Below, piece after piece: positions 32,205 through 40,314 of a stretch of 64,000 nt of DNA. The notes beneath the pieces are model-generated. The model ran no database searches. It saw nothing but the letters and a program-made list of their open reading frames with translations, and was not told the DNA's origin. Both the position numbers and the translations under genes were made by a program. Source of the DNA: Sphingomonas sp. GTDB taxonomy: Bacteria > Pseudomonadota > Alphaproteobacteria > Sphingomonadales > Sphingomonadaceae. Location of the stretch: contig NZ_JAIERS010000004.1 of NCBI RefSeq assembly GCF_019746665.1, forward strand, positions 1-64,000, written 5' to 3'. Every line of letters starts with the position of its first letter. Position 1 is the first letter of the stretch.

Positions 32205-32302
32205 GAGCGGTTTTCGATCCGATAAAATCGGATCGCCGCTCCAGGCCTTTGTTTATCCGCGATTTCCGAGCCGGCAGGTGATTCCACCTGCCTGGAAATC
32301 GC
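32205..32302. repeat. Pair of palindromic elements upstream of the transporter stop
   Basis: First hairpin 32205-32241: GAGCGG, bulge TTTT, CGATCCGAT-AAA-ATCGGATCG, CCGCTC. Second 32259-32302: GCGATTTCC ... GGCAGGTG-ATTC-CACCTGCC ... GGAAATCGC. The layout looks like repetitive intergenic palindromes known from alphaproteobacteria. They may also end transcription from miaA and from the convergent transporter gene. Confidence 0.75.
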
Positions 32303-32310
32303 TTTAGCCC

Positions 32311-33084
32311 TCAAACGTCCGCGCTGAACGGGGTGAAGTTGGTGCCCTCGTCATACACGTCCACGCCCTCGGCGCGTTTCAGGAAGCCGACCACGGCATA
32401 GGTGACGGGCGTCAGCACCACTTCCCAGCCCACTTTCAGCAGGAACTGGCTGAGCATCACCGCGAGCAGCGCCTGCACCGGCCAATCGGGCAGGCCGTAG
32501 AATGCGAGCGGGTAGAAGACGAGGCTGTCCGCCCCCTCGCCCACGATCGTCGAGCCGATCGTGCGGGTCCACAGCATCTTGCCGTTCGTCCAAATCTTCA
32601 TCTTGGCGAGCACGACCGAGTTCAGAATGTCGCCAACCCAGAAGGCGCAGAGCGAGGCGAAGGCGATCCGTCCGCCGATCCCGACGCTGACATAGGGAAA
32701 TTGTTCGACGCGGTGCGGCGGCAAGCCGAAAACATATTCGTAAGCCGCTTGCCCACCCCAATCCTTGGCCGGCGGCAGCGCGACCGTGACCCACTCCATC
32801 AGCACCAGGAAGACGAGCGCCGCGAAACCCGCCCAGATCACGCGCCGCGCCCGGGCATAACCGTAAACCTCGGTCAGCACGTCATCCAGCAGATAGGAAA
32901 GCGGGAAGAACAGGATGCCGGCCCCGAACGGCCACAGCCCGACGAACGGCAACTCCACCGCCGCGCGCTTGCCCGCGCCAACGACGTTCGACAGCACCAG
33001 GATGACGACGAACGCCGCCATCACGAAATCATAGTAACGGAAATGCGCGCCATGAACGTCGCGCGCGATCACCTTCTTAAGCAA
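32311..33084 (-). CDS. yhhQ: Queuosine precursor transporter (YhhQ/VUT family)
   Basis: Integral membrane protein of 257 residues with about six membrane segments, belonging to the YhhQ family that imports 7-deazaguanine precursors of queuosine. Landmarks include FVVILVLSNVVGAGK, FPLSYLLDDVLTEVYGYARARR and the C-terminal KVGWEVVLTPVTYAVV. I place the start at TTG 33084, with GGGGGA 5 bp upstream; an upstream ATG at 33138 would add 18 non-conserved residues that reach into the tRNA promoter region. It stands alone, divergent from tRNA-Arg. Confidence 0.87.
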   Translation of the reverse strand: MLKKVIARDVHGAHFRYYDFVMAAFVVILVLSNVVGAGKRAAVELPFVGLWPFGAGILFFPLSYLLDDVLTEVYGYARARRVIWAGFAALVFLVLMEWVTVALPPAKDWGGQAAYEYVFGLPPHRVEQFPYVSVGIGGRIAFASLCAFWVGDILNSVVLAKMKIWTNGKMLWTRTIGSTIVGEGADSLVFYPLAFYGLPDWPVQALLAVMLSQFLLKVGWEVVLTPVTYAVVGFLKRAEGVDVYDEGTNFTPFSADV

Positions 33085-33159
33085 AGCGATTCCCCCGCTT
33101 GGGCTCTGCCGTCTTATCGCTGTTTCGCGGCCGCGCAATCCGCGCTATCGCACGCGCGG

Positions 33160-33236
33160 GCGCCCGTAGCTCAGCTGGATAGAGCACGAGCCTTCTAAGC
33201 TTGGGGTCGCAGGTTCGAACCCTGCCGGGCGCGCCA
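33160..33236 (+). tRNA. tRNA-Arg (anticodon TCT)
   Basis: 77-nt cloverleaf with the 3' CCA encoded. The acceptor stem GCGCCCG pairs with CGGGCGC and the D arm contains GCTCAGCTGGATAGAGC. The anticodon stem CGAGC/GCTTG encloses the loop CTTCTAA with anticodon TCT (33194-33196). The T arm is GCAGG-TTCGAAC-CCTGC. It reads AGA (and AGG by wobble), rare codons in this GC-rich genome. Confidence 0.97.
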
Positions 33237-33257
33237 ATCTAATGCTCGAGGATGGCG

Positions 33258-34046
33258 CTACCCGCGCGCGGCCGCCGCCATCTCGCGGTTGCGGGCCTCG
33301 GAAGCGCGCAGCGTCACGACCAAAAGTTCAACCAACGCCTGGTCATCATCCAGCACATCCAGCCCCTTGCGGGTCGAGCCGCCGGGGCTGGCGACCTGAT
33401 CGGCGAGCGCGCCGGGCGATACCGGGGCAGCCGCCGCCAGCGCCGCCGCGCCCTCGACCGTCGCCAGGGCGAGCCGCGACGCTTGTCCGGCCGGTAGCCC
33501 GAGCCGGGTGCCGGCGACGGAAAGCGCATCGATGAAGCGATAGAGAAAGGCCGGCCCGGAGCCGGCGAGCGCGGTCACCAGATCGAACCGTTCGACCCAT
33601 TCGACCAGCCCGAGAGGCCGCATCAATGCCTCGACCGCCCCGCGCGCCGCGTCCGACACCGCGCCGTCGAGCGCGACCACGCCCTTGCCCAGCGCCACGG
33701 GCAGATTGGGCATTGCCCGCACCACCGCCCCGGCCGCGAAGCGCGCCGCGACCGCATCGGTCTCGACCCCCGCCAGGATCGAGATCAGCAGCGGCACGCC
33801 CGTCAGCCTCGCGGCATGGGCCTCCGCCGCCGCATCCAGCTGCTGCGGCTTTATTCCCAGCAGCACCGCGTCGGGCGGCGGCCCTTCCGGCAGCGCGCGT
33901 CCCTGCGCCACGCCCTCGGGCAGCGCGCGATCACCACGGTTGGCGACGAATACATCGCCCGGCGCGAGCGCGCCGCTCTCGATCCAGCGCCGCAGCATCG
34001 CCCCGGCCATCGTGCCGCACCCGACGAGCCAGAGGCGGCGGATCAC
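33258..34046 (-). CDS. proC: Pyrroline-5-carboxylate reductase
   Basis: Enzyme of 262 residues that makes proline from pyrroline-5-carboxylate with NAD(P)H. The Rossmann start LWLVGCGTMAGAML and the segments LGIKPQQLD, VRAMPNLPVALGKGV, LAGSGPAFLYRFIDAL and VASPGGSTRKGLDVL are typical. The start is GTG 34046, overlapping the upstream stop by 4 bp (GTGA); the frame is open further upstream only as an antisense extension. It is last in an operon with the YbjN gene. Confidence 0.94.
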   Translation of the reverse strand: MIRRLWLVGCGTMAGAMLRRWIESGALAPGDVFVANRGDRALPEGVAQGRALPEGPPPDAVLLGIKPQQLDAAAEAHAARLTGVPLLISILAGVETDAVAARFAAGAVVRAMPNLPVALGKGVVALDGAVSDAARGAVEALMRPLGLVEWVERFDLVTALAGSGPAFLYRFIDALSVAGTRLGLPAGQASRLALATVEGAAALAAAAPVSPGALADQVASPGGSTRKGLDVLDDDQALVELLVVTLRASEARNREMAAAARG

Positions 34047-34546
34047 GCCTCGCCCTGGGTCTCGGTGAGCGAGGCATCGAGCGCCTCGCGCGGGGTCTTG
34101 CCGCCCCACAGCACGAACTGGAACACGGGGTAGAAGCGCTCGCACTCGTCGATCGCCGATTCGACGATCATCTCGGCCTGTTCGAGCGCCAGCGTGCCGC
34201 CCTCGCTCGGATCGAGCATCGCCGCGTGGCGATAGAGCAGGATGCCGCTCGACGACCACAGCTCGAAATGGCCGAGCCATAGCTGCTCGTTCACCAGCCC
34301 GATCGCCTCATAGACACTGGCGCGGCGTTCCTCGGTCACGCGGATGTCGGGGAAGGCGAGGAACTGGAGCACGCCATCATCCTCGCGCCACAGCGCGCGC
34401 AGCTCATACTCGGTCCAGCTGCCCTTTACCTGCGCGACGATCTCATCGTCGGTGCGCTCATGGTTCCAGCCATGCGCCGCGTAGTAATTTTCGAGCATGT
34501 CGATCGGGGCGGCATCCTCGCGCTCGTCATCCTGTTCGTGGAGCAT
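34043..34546 (-). CDS. YbjN domain-containing protein
   Basis: Protein of 167 residues, mostly one YbjN (DUF1790) domain, whose fold resembles type III secretion chaperones. Segments such as MLENYYAAHGW, LWREDDGVLQFLAFPDI and WLGHFELWSSSGILLYRHA match alphaproteobacterial YbjN proteins, which are always close to proC. In E. coli YbjN affects motility and stress responses, but the biochemical role is unknown. Start ATG 34546 has GAGGGG upstream. Confidence 0.87.
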   Translation of the reverse strand: MLHEQDDEREDAAPIDMLENYYAAHGWNHERTDDEIVAQVKGSWTEYELRALWREDDGVLQFLAFPDIRVTEERRASVYEAIGLVNEQLWLGHFELWSSSGILLYRHAAMLDPSEGGTLALEQAEMIVESAIDECERFYPVFQFVLWGGKTPREALDASLTETQGEA

Positions 34547-34651
34547 GGTCAATTCCCCTCGGCGAGCGTGGCGCCGGACATGGCGTGCCAAGCAACGCGC
34601 GAACCGGCAAGAGCGGGTCCGCGGTGCGGCGCACAAAATTGTGGACAAGCC

Positions 34652-34909
34652 TCAGGCGTCGCTGTTGCCCTGCGCTCTTTCCAGCGCGTCGAGCCGGGCG
34701 CGCAACGTCTCGGCCTCGTCGCGCGCAGCGGCCGCCATCGCCTTCACCGCCTCGAACTCGTCGCGCGAGACGAAATCGAGCCCGCCCAGCCACTCCTTGG
34801 TACGCGCGCGAAACCCCGCCTCGGCCTCGCGGCCCATGCCGGCCAGGGTGCCGGCGGCGCCGTTCACCAGCTTGGCAAGATCATCGAACAGGCGGTTTTC
34901 GCTTTGCAT
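34652..34909 (-). CDS. ubiK: Accessory factor UbiK family protein (BMFP)
   Basis: Small protein of 85 residues with a helical N-terminus (FDDLAKLVNGAAGTLAGM) and a C-terminal coiled coil (ARDEAETLRARLDALERAQ), as in the BMFP/UbiK family. UbiK assists aerobic ubiquinone biosynthesis with UbiJ in gamma-proteobacteria; Brucella BMFP trimerises and can fuse membranes. Here the role is probably quinone-related. ATG 34909 has AGGA upstream. Confidence 0.85.
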   Translation of the reverse strand: MQSENRLFDDLAKLVNGAAGTLAGMGREAEAGFRARTKEWLGGLDFVSRDEFEAVKAMAAAARDEAETLRARLDALERAQGNSDA

Positions 34910-34920
34910 GGGCAGGTCCT

Positions 34921-35475
34921 TCACAGCCCTATCTGGGCACTCGATCCGGGCGCGACAAGCGCCTCGGCATTGGGATTGAGCCGATCGATCTTGTAGGTCA
35001 ACAGCCCCGCGAAGCCGATCCAGGCGAGATAGGGCAGCATCAGCAGCGCGGCCGTGGCGCGGATGCGCGCGAAGACGATCGTGGCGGCAAGCGCCAGCAC
35101 GAACATCACGCCGATCGTCACCAGCGACCAGAACACCAGATGCGCGCCGAAAAAGATCGGCGACCAGGCGAGATTCACGGCGAGTTGCGCCGCGAACAGG
35201 CCGATCGCCAGCCCGCGCGCCCGCGCGCCTCGCGCGTTGACGATCACCGCGATCGCGAGCCCCATCAGGATGTAAAGCGTCGTCCAGGCGACCGGGAACA
35301 CCCAGTTGGGCGGCGTTTCCGCGGGCTTGACCAGCGCCTGATACCAGGCGTTCTCGCCGCCCGTCGGCACCAGGCGTGCGGCAGTGAACCCCAGCAACAG
35401 CACCAGCGGCACCGTGACCAGCGCCACCCGCATGAATTCCAACCACAATTGCCGCTTGGAGGCGACTTCGCGCAC
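34921..35475 (-). CDS. tspO: TspO/MBR family membrane protein (first copy)
   Basis: Protein of 184 residues with five membrane helices and TspO landmarks: WYQALVKPAETPPNWVFPVAWTTLY (P-x-P-N-W), NLAWSPIFFGAH and LPYLAWIGFAGLLTYKIDRLN. TspO binds porphyrins or sterols and in Rhodobacter dampens photosynthesis gene expression. A second copy lies at the edge of the photosynthesis block (41913-42365) and is only distantly similar, so the two probably differ in function. It is 11 bp upstream of ubiK on the same strand. Confidence 0.9.
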   Translation of the reverse strand: MREVASKRQLWLEFMRVALVTVPLVLLLGFTAARLVPTGGENAWYQALVKPAETPPNWVFPVAWTTLYILMGLAIAVIVNARGARARGLAIGLFAAQLAVNLAWSPIFFGAHLVFWSLVTIGVMFVLALAATIVFARIRATAALLMLPYLAWIGFAGLLTYKIDRLNPNAEALVAPGSSAQIGL

Positions 35476-35545
35476 CGGCTGCTCCCGCTTCAGACCGCCG
35501 GGCTCCTAGTCTAATTGCCGGGGATCGTGAAGGCACCTTGATGGT

Positions 35546-36280
35546 TTACCGCCGCACCGCCGCGAGCAGGAACTCGACATTACCCTCGGGGCCGGTGATC
35601 GGGCTGGGGGTGATCCCCTCCACCAACCAGCCCTGCGCCGTGAACCACGCGGCCGCCTCGGCGCAGACCCGGGCATGAACGGCGGAATCGCGGACCACCC
35701 CGCCCTTCCCCACTTCCGCGCGGCCCGCCTCGAACTGCGGCTTCACCAGCACGAGCGCGCGCGCCGCCGGCTTGGCGAAGGCGATCGGGCGTTCAAGCAC
35801 CTTGGCGAGGGCGATGAAACTCGCATCGCACACGATCAGGTCCACGGGCTCAGGGATATGCGCCTCGCTCAGCAGCCGGGCGCTGGTCTGTTCATGGACA
35901 ATCACGCGCGCATCCTGGCGCAGTTTCCAAGCGAGCTGGTTGGTGCCGCTGTCGACCGCATAGACCCTGGCGGCGCCGCGGGTGAGCAACACATCGGTGA
36001 AGCCCCCGGTCGAGCTGCCGACGTCGATCGCGACCGCACTTGTCACGTCCCAGCCAAAATGATCGAGGCCATGCGCGAGCTTGATCCCGCCGCGTGATAC
36101 CCAGGGATGATCGCGCCCGCGCACATCGAGAGGCGCGTCCTCGGCGAGTTGCACGCCCGGCTTGTCGAGCTTGCGTTCGGCGGAGAACACCAGCCCCGCC
36201 ATCACCAGCGCGGCGGCGCGCGTCCGGCTTTCGGCGAGCCCGCGATCGACGAGCAGCTGGTCGAGTCGGCGCTTGGCCAA
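35546..36280 (-). CDS. tlyA: TlyA-family rRNA (cytidine-2'-O)-methyltransferase
   Basis: Protein of 244 residues. An N-terminal S4 RNA-binding domain (RLDQLLVDRGLAESRTRAAALVMAG) is fused to an FtsJ-like methyltransferase domain with the SAM loop AIDVGSSTGGFTDVLL. Family members methylate 16S and 23S rRNA and in mycobacteria confer capreomycin sensitivity; the name hemolysin is historical. It starts directly after the zur stop codon, so the two are co-transcribed. Confidence 0.92.
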   Translation of the reverse strand: MAKRRLDQLLVDRGLAESRTRAAALVMAGLVFSAERKLDKPGVQLAEDAPLDVRGRDHPWVSRGGIKLAHGLDHFGWDVTSAVAIDVGSSTGGFTDVLLTRGAARVYAVDSGTNQLAWKLRQDARVIVHEQTSARLLSEAHIPEPVDLIVCDASFIALAKVLERPIAFAKPAARALVLVKPQFEAGRAEVGKGGVVRDSAVHARVCAEAAAWFTAQGWLVEGITPSPITGPEGNVEFLLAAVRR

Positions 36281-36739
36281 TCAGGCGCAGGCGGCGCAGC
36301 GGCCGCGTACTTCGATCACCGGGCGTTCGGCGATGAAGCCGGCACGGCTGGCGGCGGCACGCACGCCGCTCGTCAGCGCGTCATCGTCAAGATGCTGGCT
36401 GCGACCGCACTGGTCGCATACCAGGAAGATGCAATCGTGCCGGCAGCCGGGATGGGTGTTGGCGACATAGGCGTTCGCGCTTTCCACCCGTCGCGCCAGA
36501 TTGGCGCCCACGAACAGGTCCAGGATGCGGTAAACGCTATTGGCCGCCACCCGCCGCCCCTCTCGCTGGGAGACGGCATCGGCAATGTCATAGGCCGAGG
36601 CCGGCCGATCGAAGCCCTGCAGCGCCTCGAACACGCTGCCCCGCATCGCCGTCCATTGCTCGCCCGATCGTTCGAGCGTCGCCTGCGCGGCCTGGCGGAG
36701 CGCGCTGCTATCGGGTTCGTGATGATCGTGCTTAGCCAT
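36281..36739 (-). CDS. zur: Fur-family zinc uptake regulator (Zur)
   Basis: Protein of 152 residues with the Fur fold: a winged helix at the N-terminus (RGSVFEALQGFDRPASAYDIADAV, NSVYRILDLFVG) and a C-terminal dimerisation and metal domain. The structural zinc site has CDQCG and the final CAAC, and HPGCRHDCIF fits the regulatory zinc site typical of Zur. When zinc-loaded it represses zinc-uptake genes. It lies 38 bp after a MerC-like gene, in front of which there is a GTTA-N5-TAAC motif resembling alphaproteobacterial Zur boxes. Confidence 0.88.
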   Translation of the reverse strand: MAKHDHHEPDSSALRQAAQATLERSGEQWTAMRGSVFEALQGFDRPASAYDIADAVSQREGRRVAANSVYRILDLFVGANLARRVESANAYVANTHPGCRHDCIFLVCDQCGRSQHLDDDALTSGVRAAASRAGFIAERPVIEVRGRCAACA

Positions 36740-36777
36740 GGGTGGAGGCTATCGCCGGCAGCACGTGCCGGCAAGGC

Positions 36778-37173
36778 TTAGGCGACGGCGCGCCGGTTGA
36801 GATCGTGCCCCAAAGCGAGGATCGCGACGCCGATCAATGTCCACAATGTCTCGCCGCTACCGTCATGCGGCAGGCTGATCGCCCCGGCCATGATGCCGAG
36901 CCCCAGCCCGCCCATCGCCGCCGGCTGAATGAACCGATGGCGCAGCCCACCCAGCACCAGCGCCACCGCGCCAAGGACGATGGCGATCGCCAGCCCGACC
37001 TCATGAATCAGCGGATTGAGCAACAGACCGCCCACCGACGCCGCGAGCGCGACCAGCACCGCGGTCGTCAGGCAATGAATCGCGCACAGACCAGACAGCG
37101 CCATCGCCGCCCAATCGGCATGGGCTAGGCGAAGCTCGGGCACGCGCCAAATCGGTTGCCAGGTCCGTTCCAT
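36778..37173 (-). CDS. MerC-like small membrane protein
   Basis: Protein of 131 residues with four predicted membrane helices and the pattern GLCAIHCLTTAVL, in which two Cys four residues apart in the first helix resemble the metal-binding pair of MerC mercury transporters. No mer genes are near. Its place at the head of a zur-tlyA operon, with a possible Zur box upstream, suggests a role with zinc. The substrate is inferred only from context. Confidence 0.75.
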   Translation of the reverse strand: MERTWQPIWRVPELRLAHADWAAMALSGLCAIHCLTTAVLVALAASVGGLLLNPLIHEVGLAIAIVLGAVALVLGGLRHRFIQPAAMGGLGLGIMAGAISLPHDGSGETLWTLIGVAILALGHDLNRRAVA

Positions 37174-37202
37174 GGCCGGCTATATGCGCCGGTCCAAGCT
37201 AA

Positions 37203-37215
37203 GTTACAACATAAC
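37203..37215. promoter_or_regulatory. Candidate Zur box
   Basis: GTTACAACATAAC is a perfect GTTA-N5-TAAC half-site palindrome, 29 bp upstream of the MerC-like start, in an AT-rich patch of an otherwise GC-rich region. It resembles published alphaproteobacterial Zur sites. Confidence 0.45.
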
Positions 37216-37303
37216 ATCAGCGTTAAATTTCGCCTACGCGCATTTTTGCCCTGTGCGCGGTCGACGACGTGACGAACGCGATGCACGCTAGTAAAGGCCA
37301 ACC

Positions 37304-38347
37304 ATGCTTATGGATTCTCCAGCCCGGCTCCGCACCCGGCCGGGCGCGTTGATGTGGTGGCTTTACAGCGTGGCCGCGCTGATCGTGCTGATGGTCGCGG
37401 TCGGCGGCATCACCCGGCTTACCGAATCAGGCCTGTCGATCACCGAGTGGAAGCCGGTGACCGGCACCCTGCCGCCCCTCACCGAACAGGCCTGGGCGAC
37501 CGAGTTCGCCAAGTATCAGCGCATCCCCCAATTCCGCGCGCACAACGCGGCGATGACGCTGGCCGGCTTCAAGGCCATCTATTTCTGGGAATATGTCCAC
37601 CGCCTGCTGGGGCGGGCGATCGGCATGGCGTTTGCGCTGCCGCTGCTGTGGTTCGCGCTGCGCCGGCAGATCCCGGCGGGCTATGGCTGGCGACTGGTCG
37701 CGCTGCTGGCGCTGGGCGGGCTGCAAGGCGTGTTCGGCTGGCTGATGGTGCGATCGGGTCTCACCACGCGAACCGAGGTCGCGCCGCTTTGGCTCGCGAC
37801 GCATCTGCTCACCGCCCTGTTCACGCTCGGCGGCATCATCTGGACCGCGCTCGACCTGCGCGCGCTGAAACAAACGCCATTCGCCCGGCCCGCGCGGCTG
37901 ACGCCGCTCGGTGCAGGCGCGCTGGTGCTGCTCGGCATCCAGCTATTCTATGGCGCGCTGATGGCGGGCCTGCGCGCAGGCCATGCCGCCGCCGACTGGC
38001 CCTTGATGAACGGCCGCTTTTTCCCGAGCGAGGTGTTGGGCACGAAGCCGCTTGGCGCCCTGCTCGTCGACGATCCCTTCCTCGTCCATTTCATCCATCG
38101 GTGGTGGGCCTGGGTCGCGGTGGCGGGGCTGATCCTGCTCGCGCGCGGCGCGCGGCGCGCCGGCAGCCGCGCCGCCTCGGTCGCGGTGCATAGCGCGTTC
38201 GGGGTGCAAATCCTGCTCGGCATCGCGACGGTGATGACCGGGGTGAGCCTGTGGCTCGCGGCGCTGCACCAATTGGTCGGCGCGTTGCTGGTGGTGATGA
38301 CGGTTTGGGCGGCCCATGTTAATGGCATACGCACCCGCACCAGCTGA
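37304..38347 (+). CDS. ctaA: Heme A synthase (COX15/CtaA)
   Basis: Membrane protein of 347 residues with eight helices. It oxidises heme O to heme A for aa3-type oxidases. Family landmarks are GGITRLTESGLSITEWKPVTG, WEYVHRLLGRAIG (heme-binding His), HLLTAL, MNGRFFPSE and HFIHRWWAW (His ligand). Start ATG 37304 has AAAGG 7 bp upstream; a second ATG follows two codons later. It is divergent from the MerC-zur operon. Confidence 0.94.
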   Translation: MLMDSPARLRTRPGALMWWLYSVAALIVLMVAVGGITRLTESGLSITEWKPVTGTLPPLTEQAWATEFAKYQRIPQFRAHNAAMTLAGFKAIYFWEYVHRLLGRAIGMAFALPLLWFALRRQIPAGYGWRLVALLALGGLQGVFGWLMVRSGLTTRTEVAPLWLATHLLTALFTLGGIIWTALDLRALKQTPFARPARLTPLGAGALVLLGIQLFYGALMAGLRAGHAAADWPLMNGRFFPSEVLGTKPLGALLVDDPFLVHFIHRWWAWVAVAGLILLARGARRAGSRAASVAVHSAFGVQILLGIATVMTGVSLWLAALHQLVGALLVVMTVWAAHVNGIRTRTS

Positions 38348-39122
38348 ACGGGCGTTGCTCGCGCTCGCCGCGCCGCTGCTCGTTGCCGCGTTCGCGCCCG
38401 CCGAGGGCGTCACCTATCAGCTGCGCCTGACCGAGCAGCGGATCACCGCGCGTGGCCAAACCGAGTTCGTCGCCGAGCGGCGGCTGCAATTCACCCGGGA
38501 GGGTGACGGTTATCGGGCCGTGGTGACGATCGGCCCCGCGCGCGCCGCGGGCGGCCCGCTCGCAGGGCTGTTTCTGCGCGGCGCCCAGGGGCTCGTGGGG
38601 CGAACGCTGGTGATGCATCTGGACGCGAACGGCACGGTGACCGCGATCGACGATCTGGCTGATCACTGGCGCACTTATTGCGATGCCCTCGCCGCGCCAG
38701 GCACCGACGCGCCGTTGCCCGCAGCGGTGACGGCGATGATCGCCGGGCTACGTCAGGCGAGCGAGCCTCAGCAGCTCCGCACGTTGGGTACGCTCGTCAC
38801 CAGCGTGATCGCCGGCGCGCGTGAAACCGCCCTGGACGGCGATCGCCCGGTCCGCCTGCCGGCGCGGGACGGGGCGGGTATGCTCGACGGCCAGGAAAGC
38901 GTGACGCGCGATCCGAGAGGGCTGACCATCCTCACCAGCGCTACTGGTCCGCTCGCCCGCGGCGACGCCCAAGGCCGCGTCGCCTTGGAGCGCGAGGAGC
39001 GCATCGAGCGCGGCCTCGTCGTCCGTACCCGCGAGACGCGTCGGCTATGGCCGCAGGGTGGCGACGCCGAACCGAGCCTGACGATCATCAGCGGCGGCGA
39101 GCTGAGCCTTGCGGTAAAATAA
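38316..39122 (+). CDS. Protein of unknown function, overlapping ctaA
   Basis: Protein of 268 residues with an N-terminal hydrophobic stretch (ALLALAAPLLVAAFAPA) that looks like a signal peptide, so the rest is probably periplasmic. The mature part is beta-rich (VTYQLRLTEQRITARGQTEFVAERRLQFT) with repeated charged strands near the end (RVALEREERIERGLVVRTRETRRLWP). I recognise no family. The start lies 32 bp inside ctaA (ATG 38316 or 38322), indicating translational coupling, and rplM follows after a promoter. Confidence 0.68.
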   Translation: MLMAYAPAPAERALLALAAPLLVAAFAPAEGVTYQLRLTEQRITARGQTEFVAERRLQFTREGDGYRAVVTIGPARAAGGPLAGLFLRGAQGLVGRTLVMHLDANGTVTAIDDLADHWRTYCDALAAPGTDAPLPAAVTAMIAGLRQASEPQQLRTLGTLVTSVIAGARETALDGDRPVRLPARDGAGMLDGQESVTRDPRGLTILTSATGPLARGDAQGRVALEREERIERGLVVRTRETRRLWPQGGDAEPSLTIISGGELSLAVK

Positions 39123-39148
39123 TACCCGTCAGCAAAGCCGCGCGTTAC

Positions 39149-39176
39149 TTGACTTTCTGGACACCCTCCGTAGAGA
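39149..39176 (+). promoter_or_regulatory. Predicted promoter of rplM-rpsI
   Basis: TTGACT (39149-39154) and TAGAGA (39171-39176) are 16 bp apart, about 60 bp before rplM. Between them and the start lies a GCCGCCC/GGGCGGC hairpin (39189-39209) that may be a leader element. Confidence 0.5.
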
Positions 39177-39236
39177 GGCCGGCGTTCCGCCGCCCCTCAT
39201 CCGGGCGGCGCTTCGTATTTTGAAAGGGTCTGCCCG

Positions 39237-39716
39237 ATGAAGGCGCTGATGAAGACCACCAAGGCGATCAAGCCCGCCGAGGTGGAAAAGAAGTGGCATA
39301 TCGTCGATGCCGACGGCCTGGTGGTCGGTCGCGCGGCGACGATCATCGCCAATGTCCTGCGCGGCAAGCACAAGCCGAGCTTCACCCCGCACGTCGATTG
39401 CGGTGATAACGTGATCGTGATCAACGCCGACAAGGTGCGCTTCACCGGCCGCAAGCTGGGCCAGAAGGTCTATTACAAGCACACCGGCTATGCCGGCGGC
39501 ATCAAGGGCATCACCGCCGCCAAGGTGCTGGAAGGCCGTTTCCCCGAGCGTGTGCTGGAAAAGGCGATCGAGCGCATGATCTCGCGCGGGCCGCTGGGCC
39601 GCCAGCAGATGCGCAACCTGCGCATCTATGCCGGCGCGACGCATCCGCACGAAGCGCAGAACCCCGAAGTCCTCGACATCGCGGGCATGAACCGCAAGAA
39701 CAAGGTGGGCCAGTAA
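39237..39716 (+). CDS. rplM: 50S ribosomal protein L13
   Basis: Protein of 159 residues. It shows [23 protein letters not shown], the [19 protein letters not shown] core and [14 protein letters not shown], typical of L13, an early-assembly protein that binds 23S rRNA domain II. A GAAAGGG site precedes ATG 39237; ATG 39249 is a possible alternative. Its stop overlaps the rpsI start by one base (TAATG), so the pair is coupled, as in most bacteria. Confidence 0.97.
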   Translation: MKALMKTTKAIKPAEVEKKWHIVDADGLVVGRAATIIANVLRGKHKPSFTPHVDCGDNVIVINADKVRFTGRKLGQKVYYKHTGYAGGIKGITAAKVLEGRFPERVLEKAIERMISRGPLGRQQMRNLRIYAGATHPHEAQNPEVLDIAGMNRKNKVGQ

Positions 39717-40249
39717 TGTCCGACAATCGCCAGTCGCTTTCCGATCTCGCCGCGCTCGCGAGCGCGCCGCGCCCGGCCGCCGCGCCCGTCGCCGGTGAAA
39801 CCGTGGCGGCCGCCCCGGTGCAGGCCGAACCCACGCCGCTCCGCCCGCAGCAGCTCGACAAATACGGCCGCGCTTACGCCACCGGCCGCCGCAAGGACGC
39901 GGTCGCGCGCGTGTGGCTGAAGCCCGGCAGCGGCAAGATCGTGATCAATGGGCGCGATCAGGAAATCTATTTTGCGCGCCCCACGCTGCGCCTCGTCATC
40001 AACCAGCCGTTCGGCGTCGCCGAGCGCGAGGGGCAGTATGACGTGATCTGCACCGTGAAGGGTGGCGGGCTTTCGGGCCAGGCGGGCGCCGTGAAGCACG
40101 GAATCGCCCAGGCGCTGACTCGGTTCGAGCCGGCGCTGCGCTCGCCGGTGAAGGCCGCGGGCTTCCTGACGCGTGACAGCCGTACCGTGGAGCGCAAGAA
40201 GTACGGTCGCGCCAAGGCACGCCGCAGCTTCCAGTTCTCGAAGCGCTAA
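39716..40249 (+). CDS. rpsI: 30S ribosomal protein S9 with N-terminal extension
   Basis: Protein of 177 residues. The conserved S9 core starts near residue 48 ([22 protein letters not shown]) and ends in the invariant [17 protein letters not shown] tail that contacts P-site tRNA. E. coli S9 has 130 residues; the extra Ala/Pro-rich N-terminus is common in alphaproteobacteria. The final Arg-containing tail is intact. Confidence 0.97.
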   Translation: MSDNRQSLSDLAALASAPRPAAAPVAGETVAAAPVQAEPTPLRPQQLDKYGRAYATGRRKDAVARVWLKPGSGKIVINGRDQEIYFARPTLRLVINQPFGVAEREGQYDVICTVKGGGLSGQAGAVKHGIAQALTRFEPALRSPVKAAGFLTRDSRTVERKKYGRAKARRSFQFSKR

Positions 40250-40278
40250 GACGCTCTTCGTCGCAAGGCAAAACCGGG

Positions 40279-40304
40279 GGGCGGTGCTGGCAACGGCGCC
40301 GCCC
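40279..40304. terminator. Probable terminator shared by rpsI and the phosphoesterase gene
   Basis: Stem GGGCGG / CCGCCC around a 14-base loop that can itself pair in part, 30 bp after the rpsI stop and 11 bp before the stop of the convergent gene. It is followed by TTCGCTTTGG on the plus strand. It could end transcription from both sides. Confidence 0.5.
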
Positions 40305-40314
40305 TTCGCTTTGG

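Noticed and set aside
32701..33198. Short plus-strand frame ending in PVAQLDRARAF
   Set aside because: The end is a reading of the tRNA-Arg gene, a frequent annotation artefact, and the rest is antisense to the transporter gene.
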